Source of the DNA: Dryas octopetala
Taxonomy: Eukaryota > Streptophyta > Magnoliopsida > Rosales > Rosaceae
DNA length: 64,000 bases
Assembly: GCA_963921425.1 (NCBI GenBank)
Contig: OY992834.1
Coordinates: forward strand, 25,743,923 to 25,807,922
Reading direction: 5' to 3'
This document shows, piece by piece, positions 9,552 to 20,526 of the stretch (positions are counted from its first letter, which is position 1; each line of letters starts with the position of its first letter). Made by a program: the position numbers and the translations under genes. The notes below the pieces were generated by a model. It was given only the letters and a program-made list of their open reading frames with translations. It did not search any database and was not told the origin of the DNA.

Positions 9552-11568
9552 CAAGGAGTAAAATTTCGGATTTCGCAGAAATTTCGACGGAAATTTCAAT
9601 TAATTTTAAATTTCGACAAAAAATAGACAGAAACGACGGAAATTGCTATCAAAATACGAAAATTTTAAATGAAACTTTACCATATGTTTATTTAACATAT
9701 TATCTACTACATTGATAAAAAACATTGAACAAACCAAATTATATAGTATGTTTCATGTGATGTAAGATGAATATAATGCACGTTGGAGACAAATACTGTT
9801 AAAAAAATAGTTGACTAATTAATAATTACATAAATTTGATTGAACAAACACTTCAGAGTTTGTTGTAATTTATTTTCCAATTTTTCATAAATGAAAAGAA
9901 CTTTTCAGAGCTTTGGATTGTTGTTGTTTGTGCTTGTTTGAAGTTGTTCCATTATTATTTTCCTTGAGAATTTTAAGGACGAAATTATTTTAAGGGGGTA
10001 GATTGTGAGACCCCGTATTTTTTCAAGTTTTATTTTGAAAAATATTTTAAATATTTTTAAAATTTATTTGAGAAATAAAATATTTTGGGTTAATTTTATA
10101 ATTTTTGTTTTAAATTAGTTTGCCCGTTCTTTGACTTTTTGAATAACTGGGCTTTTGAATTTGATTTGTGGCTTGCTGGAAAGGTCTCGAACACACGAAT
10201 ATGTGAGCGCAAACTGTGCATCGATCAGAGCTACGATTTGAGAGACACAAGCATTTGAAATGATGGACATTTTTGTAAATTTATAAACATGAGTTTTAAA
10301 AACCCAAAATCAAAATTTTTATATTAATTTCTCTCTCCTTATGTCTCATTCACGCATCCCACCACCTTGACTAGCGGTGTGTTTCAGACGGATCTGATCG
10401 GAAATAGAGTGTTCCAATTCTAATCTAAAAAATTTTGGAATAAAATTTTTGTTCCAATTTCCATTTCAAAAAATTGGAATTTCAACATCTCAATCCAATT
10501 CGGAATTTTCGGATTTTTTCGGAATATCACATTTCAAAACATTCGGATAAAAATTCAAAATTTTCAGATAAAAAATCAGAATCCTCATGTTACTTTTATT
10601 TTTTTATTTTTAGTATAATAGCCCATATATAATATTTAGAGGAGATGATTAATCTTTAGATCTCATCTAACATGGTGAGAATAAATTTCACTACTAGATA
10701 CACACACATGATATTTATATATTATGTTTGAAATTTTAAATATAATAAACTCAAATATTTAGTAATTACACGTACAAAAAATGTGAGTGTTTTTGTTAAC
10801 ATTTATGTTATTATGATACATATATATTTATAATATACATATGTTTATATTAATAGTATTTTTTTTAATATATATGTATGTGTATGTTTGAAACAAATAA
10901 CAAATTAATGAAACATATAGTAGAAAATTATATAAATAATATAATATTAATATAAATACGAAATAAATTGGCATAATTTCAAAAATATCAAATCAAAATG
11001 CTTTTGAAAAATTTTGAAAGTTTTTAGATTAGAATTGAGATTGAATCGGAATTTACAAAAATATTCTAATTCTAATCTAATTATTTTTGAAATTTTTGGA
11101 ATTCGATATTTTCGAATTTTAAATTTGATTCAGATGTTCCAAAATTAAAAATTTTCGGATTGAAATAGGTCCATTTCGAATTTTCCAATCCAAATCACAC
11201 CCGGATCCTTAGACTCTCATTCTATCTCTTCTCTCTCCTCCCTCTCTCTTTCTTTTTCCTTCTCCTTTCTCTTTCTATTTTTTTTCTTCTTCTCCTTTCT
11301 CTCATTTCCTCCATCAGTAAGTCCATCCCCCACCTGCGCCGACCACCAGCCCACCCTCTCTCTCTCTCAGCATCTCCATCCCCTCACCTGCGCCGACCAC
11401 CAGCCCACCCTCATCCCTTTCTCCTTGCTCTCGCCCCCTGCCGTCGCCCCCTGCCGCCGAAACCCACCAAAACCCAGCCCCTCCTCTCTTCCTTCACGTC
11501 TTCAGCTCCTCCCAAAACCCAACCTCCCCAAAACCCAGCCTCCCCAAAACCCAGAAATCCGATCATAA
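9552..11568. mobile_element. 2.0-kb composite insertion just upstream of VPS45
   Basis: The insertion is inferred by comparing block B with block A, which reads straight across this point. A 5-bp repeat ATTTG flanks it (9,547-9,551 and 11,569-11,573). It begins with CAAGGAGTAAAATTTC and about 260 bp homologous to one end of the hAT-like element at 50,181-51,345. It then carries a Ty3/gypsy-like tail: an AAGGGGGTAGA polypurine tract at about 9,994 followed by TGTGAGACCCCGTA, typical of an LTR start. 10,374-11,203 looks like a diverged element with ends GGTGTG and CACACC. 11,215-11,560 is CT-rich with a repeated 28-bp segment (11,330 and 11,384). The layers are decayed and their order is unclear. 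Confidence 0.6.
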
Positions 11569-11650
11569 ATTTGACAGACCATTTGTCTGAAAATTCCATC
11601 AGTAAATCATTATCGGCATCGGAATCAGAACGTAGCCGTCGATCTGAAAA

Positions 11651-14600
11651 ATGGTGCTGGTCTCGGCGGTACGGGATTACTTAAGCCGGATGTTGCAGGA
11701 CATCTCCGGCATGAAGGTTCTCATCCTCGATTCCCACACGGTAACGCTTTTCTTTCAACTAAAATTCATAGAAAAAAAAAGAATGAATGAAAAAGGGTTG
11801 CTTTAGATTTAGTAAATAATGGTGGGTGTTGTTTTGTTTGTGAATTTGATATGAGGTGTAGGTTAGTATAGTGAGCGTAGCGTATTCGCAATCCGAGCTG
11901 CTGAAGAAGGAAGTGTTTTTGGTGGAATTGGTGGACTCCATTTCCAAGTCCAGAGAAGCCATGTCTCATCTCAAAGCCGTTTACTTCGTTGCGCCCACTT
12001 CAGAGAACATTCAGCATTTACGCCGACACTTGGCTACTCCGAGATTTGGAGAGTATCACCTATGTAAGTGTTCTCTTCATGTTATTTGGCTATTAGGGAG
12101 GATACCCAGATGTGTTTACTATTGTTTGGAGCTCATTCCTTATGCCATACTGGAATTCACAGTTTTCTCCAACATATTGAAGGATACCCAGATTCATATT
12201 CTAGCCGACTCAGACGAGCATGAAGTTGTACAACAACTTCAGGTAATTCACCATTCACTAAGATGCCTTTCTCTTTCATTCTTTCGGATGATCTGAAAAT
12301 TTATTTATATAGTACTTTAAATTGCTTGAATTCAGACTTCGAGTTTTATTTGGGGTAACTGCAATTTAAGAAATCTATCGTATGTAGTAAGTCAGTAGCA
12401 GGAAAATAGGAACAAAGTAAATCTTGGGTAAGCTTATAATATCATGAGGATGCATGGCTTTCTTTCACTTCTGTAAAGAAATTGCAAAATTTATTGTTTT
12501 GGTTCGAACACAGCTCTGTCCCTGCCTGGTTGGCATTGTTTTTAATTTTTCTGTTAAATCATTGGTCTGATACATGACTAGACACATTAAGCCAATCAAG
12601 CTTTTCAATAAAAGTTTTTTTCTTAAGAACAAATCATTTTGTGTAACATAGTTGTTAACTTGTTATGCCACTTTAATAATAGGTACGATTGTACCTACAA
12701 TATAATAATAACATAATTGTCATGACATCTCATATTTTGGTTTCCATGTTCTTACTCTTCATTTAGATAGAATTATTGCCATGATCTTGCAGGAGTTCTA
12801 TGCAGACTTTGTTGCAGTTGATCCTTTCCATTTCACTTTGAATTCGCCATCAAATCACATGTATATGCTTCCAGCTGTTGTAGATCATTCAAATTTGCAG
12901 CGCTTCTGTGACCGAGTTGTTGATGGTATTGCAGCAGTTTTTTTGGCATTAAAACGAAGACCTGTTATTCGTTATCAAAGAACATCTGATATTGCAAAAA
13001 GGATTGCACATGAAACGGCGGTAAGTATAGTCATGTATTCCAAACAGTTTTGCACATGGGTGTTATTTGTGCATTAATACTACTGTTTTGAATGCGAACC
13101 TTTTACTGGGTTTGCATTTTTCTCCTGTGTTCACCCCCGCCCTCCCAAATTTTCTGTAGACTCAACTTTTTATGTATGCTTAAATGTCATGATGTAAAGG
13201 GGATTTTGTAGATTCTCGCTATGAAAGTTAGCAAAGGGAAACTGATATTATATTTTTGGCATGTAACAGAAGCTGATGTACCAGCAGGAAAGTGGACTTT
13301 TTGATTTCAGACGTACAGAAATTTCTCCATTGTTGCTGGTAATTGATAGGAGGGATGATCCTGTAACGCCATTGCTGAATCAGTGGACCTATCAGGTAAT
13401 TGTGGTTGTGGATATGATGTTACAATATATATGAAAAATGCCTCGTGTTGCTATTTATTTTTGAAATTACAATTGGATAAAACCACTAGAAATTTAAATG
13501 GTGCTCTTTGGTTACACTATATTACAGGCAATGGTTCACGAATTGATCGGTATTGAAGACAACAAAGTTGACTTAAGAAGCATTGGAAAATTTCCAAAGG
13601 ATCAACAGGTTGAGCTGTATTTTCCTCCTATAATGCACATCTTTGTGTTTGTAATTTTTATTGCTAAACAATTACATTGTGATATTGGTGCTTATAGGAG
13701 GTTGTGCTGTCATCAGAACAAGATGCTTTTTTCAAAAAAAACATGTACGAGAACTTTGGTGATATTGGGATGAACATCAAGCAATTGGTTGATGAATTTC
13801 AGCAAATTTCAAAAAGTAACCAGAACATTCAGACGATAGGTTCGTAGGACGCAAATATGAAAATTTCAGATTCATGACTTGTGCTTGGCAACTGTTGTCA
13901 CAGGGAACAATGGTTAGAGGAAATCATATGTAATTAAATATTTAAATGCTTTACTTGTTGCAGAGGACATGGCCAAATTTGTTGACAATTACCCCGAGTA
14001 CAGAAAGATGCACGGAAATGTTTCAAAGCATGTGGCGCTGGTAACAGAAATGAGCAAGCTAGTTGAAGAGCGAAAACTTATGTTAGTTTCACAAACAGAA
14101 CAGGAGTTGGCTTGCAATGGTGGTCAGGGGGCAGCTTTTGAGGTAGTGTAAAAGAATAAGTAAAAAGAAATTGAAACCACTTCTCCCACATTCTCATTCC
14201 TCTTTCCCTCCTTATCCCTCTTTGTTATCCCACTACAAGTCTACAACTACTTTTTCTACTTATCCTAAAAACCTATGAGGAAAATTGTTCTTTTGCAATT
14301 GTTTTTTTTAATAATAATTTTCCATGTTTTTTTCTTTTTATCATGCATACATGCAGAGTGGGCAGAGGGTCCAGTCATATAAGGAGCAGAGAACATGTCT
14401 ATAATTTTTTTATATGATTGTTTACTTTATTACCATCTGCTTATTGGGGATTTTCAACAGTTTTGAAACTAATGTTCTAGAGCGTAATAAAATTTAAAGC
14501 ATTTGAATTTCAGAAAGAATTTCAAGTTTTTAGAGGTCAATGTTTAACAAGGAAAAAAACTGAGACAGAATTTCACGCATTTGATTCGATTTCTCTCCCT

Positions 14601-17572
14601 TGAGATCATTTTTAAATGAAGAGGGCCTATCCTGAGATCATAACCATCTGATAACATTTGGACAGTTTGGAACTACCATGGAAAAATGGCATACCTTTTT
14701 CATGAAACACATGTAAGCCACGTGACTTAAGTAGTGCTATGAAGTTGACACAAGACCTGTGATGAGTGTGTCTGTTCATTTGCCATATTTACTCTTCTTG
14801 TCACAAGTTATATTAGAATTTGGTCTTGAGCTTTTTAGTCAGTATGATATACTTTTTTAAGTTATTGACCTTGAGATAGCAACTGAGTTTAACCTCCACA
14901 GAAACTTGAATCTGAAAACAACCACCTCTTTTTCCTATGTACTTTGCAGGCAGTAACAAATCTATTAAACAATGAAAGTGTATCTGATATTGACCGCCTA
15001 CGACTTGTCATGTTGTATGCTTTACGCTATGAGAAGGAGAGCCCTGTGCAACTGATGCAGTTATTTAACAAACTGTCTTCCAAGTCTGCCAAGTACAAGC
15101 CTGGGGTATGTAACCAAGATTGTAACCCCTGCTTAGATCCTTTAGCCCGATTGTGTTTTTTCTTTTCCTTCATTATTAATATATATATTTTTTTTTGGGT
15201 GGGGGGGGGGGGGGGGGGGGGTTGTGTTGCATATCTGTGTTTAAGTGGCAATCATCCATTCCTAAACCTTGTCACTTGAGGTTTCTTCATATGCTACCTT
15301 TATTCAGATAATTAACGATGGAGACTATTTTGTCCTAATGTCTATTTCAGTTGTTCTCATCCAATTTTGTTGGAGATTGACCCTTCTTTGGGAGGCTCAA
15401 TCAAAGCAGTAATTATGCCAAAAGCTGTCATGTACCTTTAATTTGGTTACTAGACTTATCCATGGGTTTTAATAAATTGGCTATTTTGGCATTACAGCTT
15501 GTCCAGTTTCTCTTAAAGCAAGCTGGTGTTGATAAGCGAACTGGGGATCTTTTTGGAAATCGAGATTTCTTAAATATTGCACGTAACATGGCTCGTGGGC
15601 TAAAGGTTTGTTTGGTAAAGTTATACTTTCTACTTTCTATTTTAGGGTGTGCTTTATAAACTTATAGAGAATTTTAACTAATGCTGTAGGGGGTTGAGAA
15701 TGTCTACACACAACACCAGCCTCTTCTCTTCCAAACTATGGAAAGTATTACCAAGGGACGGCTGAGAGATGTGGACTACCCGTTTGTTGGAAATCACTTT
15801 CAGCAGGGCAGGTTTGTTGCTGTTTTTTTCATTAAAATAATTGCTGGGGAGCACTTATAAGTTATAATTTAGCTGCAATTTGGGGATTGTTGTGTTGTTT
15901 CATTTTAAGCAGGCAGTACCTGAAGTATTGACATATAACACAAGTTGTCTTCCAGGATATTCTTAACCTACCCCAAACTGATCGTATTTTCTAATAAGTA
16001 AAAACTTCCGATTTTATTATCCGAGATTATATATTGTATGAGAGAACAACAGTTTACAAGCTTAAAGCCATCTCAAATTATGTCATCTAATCAGAAATAC
16101 GATGAGAATGTCAAACTTTTAGCCCTTGTTTAAACTAGGTAGGATGTAGATGGGGTTCAATTTATGCAAGCCTACATCAGTATATTCCCCAATTTCAAAT
16201 AGTATGGTAGTGTTTTGGGATTAGAGAGAAGTTTACTACGTTTGGAATTTCATGTCTTCAAGAGTCTTAACCTTGGGAACATTGAAGCTGCTGCACTTTT
16301 GACACTCTGTGCTATGCATGGTGGCTGGAGCCCATTTCTTGGGTGCTGCTCTATACACGCCTGGTGCTTATTGACAGCTTATTCTTCAATATTTAGTTTA
16401 TTAATCAGGATTCTTATAAATCATTGCTTTCTGGACAAGTTAGGAGGTCATCGAGGAGGCCAGGCAACCTCAACCTGATGAAGGCAGGCCTGGCCCTCTC
16501 AGCGGACCCTAAATTTAATCCCTATGGTTTCATGATTGCTTTGCACTTCATGAATCATGATTTTCATTATTGTAGACACCCTATGGTAATTACCAGGTTT
16601 CTTGCTGGTCATCTCAAATGACTCAGATATAACACCTGGCTGTTACTAATTACCATCTGCTCAGTCTCCTTTTGGCCTCTCCTCTCAAGTTGCTCCACCT
16701 TGTTTCTACTGTCTAGCCCACATCATTTTGTCTGGTTTGCATCCCAGAGGACTAACAGACAACCATTGATCTATGATACTTATAATTACCTCTACATCAT
16801 CTTGTTGAAGTTATAATCTGATAGTGCAAGGATAAAAAATTGCAATAATTTTGCTAATGTTGTGAATGACGCAAACTATCTCTAAGCAGGCCTCAAGAAG
16901 TGGTCATTTTCATTGTTGGTGGGACAACATATGAGGAGTCTCGTTCTGTAGCTTTACAGAATGCTATGAATTCTGGTATTCGTTTTATACTCGGTGGTTC
17001 TGTGGTTCTCAATTCTAAGAGGTATGCTTCAGGTCATCGCTGTGAATTTCACATAAATACTTGCATTGTGAAAAAGAAGTTAACATTGCTGTGCTAGCTG
17101 CAGTTAATGCTTGGACCTCTGCACTAGTTTTAAATACTCTGGCTTGGTGCCAGTTACTTCGTTCTTGTGTTGGATGCAAGTTTAAGGAACTATTAGTTTG
17201 GCATTATTACTTTTAGCCTTTCTAAATCTTGAGTTGTAGTACTTGGGTTGCATTATTAATTCCGTGTGAATTAAATTCATCTACAATTTTAGTTCCTAGG
17301 AATCTTCAAGATGGTAATATAGCCATTTCACTCACCTAACCAATCCTGGAGAATGGGAAGTTGTGATGGTGGGCAGACAGTTGTTTCTTAAAACAAAGGG
17401 ATTTTGGTACAAATATACCATAGAGGTTTTTAATCATATGTTGTAATTGTTTGAGGGTATTCCAAATTGTCTAATATAAGATGTTCTCTGATCCAATTAT
17501 TATTTGGCTGGGAAATGCAGGTTCTTGAAGGACTTGGAAGAATCTCAGAGAATAGCTCGTACTGTTGTCTGA
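11651..17572 (+). CDS. VPS45: Vacuolar protein sorting-associated protein 45 (Sec1/Munc18 family)
   Basis: VPS45 is a cytosolic SM protein that binds syntaxins of the trans-Golgi network and endosomes (SYP41/Tlg2 type) and supports SNARE-driven fusion on the vacuolar route. I derive 13 coding exons: 11,651-11,740; 11,862-12,063; 12,163-12,242; 12,793-13,020; 13,270-13,395; 13,528-13,608; 13,698-13,839; 13,964-14,142; 14,950-15,105; 15,498-15,605; 15,690-15,811; 16,890-17,021; 17,521-17,572. All junctions are GT-AG and in phase, giving 565 residues, close to the usual plant length of about 569. Conserved stretches include [14 protein letters not shown] at the N-terminus, [43 protein letters not shown], and [16 protein letters not shown] near the C-terminus. 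No break is seen, so it should be functional. Its upstream region is disturbed by a transposon insertion ending 82 bp before the start codon. Confidence 0.96.
15201..15221 (+). repeat. Poly-G tract of 21 bases in VPS45 intron 9
   Basis: An uninterrupted run of G follows a T-rich stretch and GGGT. It lies in the intron between exons ending at 15,105 and starting at 15,498. Such runs are rare, form G-quadruplexes easily and are error-prone in sequencing, so the exact length is uncertain. Confidence 0.8.
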
Positions 17573-18870
17573 ATGTTAATCTCTTGCATATCTACATTTG
17601 AAGAGCCATGTGGATAATTGTTTGTGGATGTATACGAGGATTTCAGTTTCGTCACCAGCTGTAAAAATTGTATAAAAAATTACCACACGTGCTGGAGGGA
17701 TCATCAGAATATGCCCTCTGTTCCTGCAGAAGGCACAGCCTTTTTCTATACCATTTTGCTGGAGTGAGTAAGTGAATATGATCGGATGTAACTTCCATCA
17801 AATTTGGAGGGTAAGATCTAACACCAGCCCCCACCCTCTCATAGGAACCAAGGAAAGAATGAAAGAGATGTCACATATTTGCACCAATATTTTTTTGCTA
17901 ACCAAGCCAGATCAGATATGCCTACTGCCAAGGGCTTGAATTAACATGTACCTTATTGCCTTGTTAAAAAGAGACTTGTCAAGTTGTCATACATGAAATT
18001 TATTTCTTTTTTGTTTTGTTTTTAATGCATATTACTGCATTCATGTTGTTGTACTTGGGATATTGTGAGAAATCAACTAGTATGGATGTACTTAACAGTC
18101 TTGGCTTCTCACTTTTGTTGTTGCAAATCCATGTCTTGGTGAGACTTTGTTAAGTTCTAAGGGTGGTGCACTGGTGCTATTTTTACCATCCCAAACTGGA
18201 CACCTCATTGTTTATTACAAATTTATCCTAACAATATAAAATCAACCTAAGCTGCCTTTGGAAACCCTACTTCCAAACATAATAAATAAACCTAAGTAAT
18301 CCTAATTGACTAACTTTTCTCACAGGGTTCTTAAGTTAATTGACTTATCATACATAGCGATAGCGAAGCCTAGAGAGAGGCTGTATATTCCTAATCCATA
18401 AGCCACGAAGGTCAATAGCAATAGGGACTGACAGCTAACCGAAAGCTTTGTGCAACGCAACAGTTAGGAGCAACCCATCTCTATACATTGAAGATGGAGT
18501 TTCTCAAATCAGATGCCCAACATAAAGAGTTTACTAGGTTCATGTATATGGTATGGTAATGGAGAGGCATAAGGCTTATCTTGCAATGCTCCTCGTACAT
18601 TTTGTTCCCCTCCCTTGGCCCAACATTTGAGGAATCGTAGGATATATGGGAATGGGATCTCCATCTCCTTGAGAGTAAGATCATTTCTTATTGCCTAAAC
18701 ATGGTGTAACTAATTACACGAGGATCGATAAAACTTTAAATTTTGAAAGATGAACTGATTTTGATTTTGGAGGCACAACTAATTGATTTAATACAGTTTT
18801 AGATGTATATATGATGTACATGGTGGATAATGACGGCTTTTATGATAATAAAAATAGATAATTCATATAT
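17573..18870. other. VPS45 3' flank and intergenic spacer
   Basis: This holds the 3' untranslated region of VPS45 and unremarkable spacer up to the MULE terminus at 18,871. No polyadenylation site can be fixed confidently. No gene or repeat is recognisable. Confidence 0.5.
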
Positions 18871-19013
18871 GCAACTCCCTTCAGTTAATGAATCCCTCAT
18901 TTAACACTAAATAAGGGATTGGGCGGGCTGCCGTTGGATCTCTTTTAATGAGATCTAAGGGCTAATGTTATAACCTATCTAAACAGACCAAATAACCCAT
19001 AAAAAAAAAAAAA
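18871..19013 (+). repeat. MULE left terminal inverted repeat, outer part
   Basis: This outer 143 bp matches the right terminus in reverse complement. It ends in a poly-A tract (19,001-19,013) into which elements X and Y inserted. The rest of this repeat resumes at 25,286. Confidence 0.85.
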
Positions 19014-19358
19014 GCTGGTATTTGCACACTTTTTTTTTTTTTCTTTTTACACACCTATTAAAAAACAAAAAAATACACCCAAGAAAAAAGACCACACAAC
19101 CCCTCTCTTTTTTCTCTTGTTTACACCCACTCCCTTTTTTTTTTTTTTTTTTTTTTTTCTTCTTCTTCTTCCCCTTACCCGAGCCACCACCTTCTTCCTT
19201 CTCTCTCTCTCTCCGCATGCACCACCACCACGGCACCACCAAAACAGCCACCACCACCACCTTCTTCTTCCCCCTATCTATTCCAAAACAGTGGTTCGGC
19301 ACTAGTTTGCCGAACCACCTGCGCCCATTTTTTGTGGTGGGGGTGGATGTGCGCCATT

Positions 19359-19410
<52 letters not shown>

Positions 19411-19658
19411 TGGGGGGGGGTGTCATGCAGAGAAGAGGATAGAGTGGGAAAGAGAAAGATGAGGTGAGAGAGAGGAGAAGGTTGGGGAGGTGTGTGGGTG
19501 TGGGTGTGCAGGTGTGTGTGTTGAAAAATTGGGTGTGTAATGAAATGAAGGTATTTTGGTAATGAGTTGGGTGTGTGTGGAGAGGTTTTGAATTTGAGGT
19601 GAGTGTGTGGGATGTGTAGGAGAAAAAAAGAGAAAAAAAGCGTGCAAATAGCAACTCT
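19011..19658. mobile_element. Element X, a small TIR transposon inserted in the MULE poly-A tract
   Basis: Its ends read AAAGCTGGTATTTGCACAC (left) and AGAGTTGCTATTTGCACGC (right, reversed), flanked by A-runs. The interior is low complexity: a T run at 19,136-19,158, a (GA)23 microsatellite at 19,361-19,406, and a hairpin TTCGGCACTAGTTTGCCGAA at 19,294. Long apparent reading frames here are products of these simple repeats. Element Y and a terminus near 58,960 belong to the same family. Confidence 0.65.
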
Positions 19659-20118
19659 AAAAAAAAAAAAGAGTGCTACTATTTGCACACCCTTTTCTCC
19701 TACACACCCTTCACTCTCTCCTAAAATTTAAAATTTCTCTTTAACACACCCCTCTCATTACCAAAATACCCCAAAATTAGTCATCTCACCAAATTTCTCC
19801 AAATTTCTCATGCACACTCACCCATCCATCAAACTCTACACACCCCACCCCCGACCCCACCTCCCATCTCCCACCCTCAACCTCACTCACATCTCTCTCT
19901 TTTCTTCTCTCTCCTCCCTCCCTCTCTCTCTGGCTTATCAACCCAGCCACCCCGCCAAGACTAGCAGCAAACGCAAAAGCAAACAAGCTTCGACACCGAA
20001 CCACAACGCTAACGCCGCCACAGCCCCTGTCATAGGCCGTTCGACACTGGAGAGAGGAGGGGAGGGTCGGCGTGGGGCTGGGCTGTGCTGGGAGGGCTGG
20101 GGTTGTCGCTGGAGAAAA

Positions 20119-20407
20119 TGTTGGAGCTGTAGTTTCTTGGTGGTTAAGTCAATATGACTTGGTCACTATTAGTATCGTGTTAGTTATTGTTTTGTTAATA
20201 AAGCCCAGGTTATTCGGGTTTAGATTAGGTTTGAATTATTCCTAACAAACTCACCACATCCTTAGGTCATGTTAACGTGGGTGTTTTTGATTTCATTCCT
20301 GTTTTGTAAGGCTGGTATAAAGCCACAATTTCATTCATTCAATAATATTGCTTTTGAGCTCCCAAACCGTGAGTGTTTTCTGTGTTTAGAGCTTTGAGTT
20401 TTCAACA
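20119..20407 (+). repeat. Copia 5' LTR (289 bp)
   Basis: Begins TGTTGGAGCTGTAG and ends GTTTTCAACA, with TG...CA ends. GGTATAAAGCC at about 20,312 is a plausible TATA region; AATAAAGCCC at about 20,199 is also present. It is identical as read to 24,552-24,840. Confidence 0.95.
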
Positions 20408-20410
20408 AAG

Positions 20411-20423
20411 TGGTATCAGAGCC
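20411..20423 (+). promoter_or_regulatory. Copia primer-binding site
   Basis: TGGTATCAGAGCC, three bases after the 5' LTR, complements the 3' end of initiator tRNA-Met, the usual Copia primer. Confidence 0.9.
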
Positions 20424-20526
20424 CCTTCAAAAGGGCCTGATCGAGTAGAGTTAGGAACAGCAGTCTCCTAACAAAGAAAAACAAGAGAGAGCAAACAGAA
20501 AGAGAGAACGATCGAGTACAAGAAAG

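Noticed and set aside
11411-11599. Minus-strand frame rich in Gly and Trp
   Set aside because: It lies in the CT-rich part of the insertion and overlaps the VPS45 leader; composition is biased and no family is recognised.
16215-16478. Possible extra VPS45 exon or separate gene in intron 11
   Set aside because: The frame is not conserved in the family and the exons on each side join in phase without it.
19022-19688. Several long open frames on both strands
   Set aside because: They translate GA, T and CACCAC simple repeats of element X into low-complexity peptides; no conserved protein pattern.
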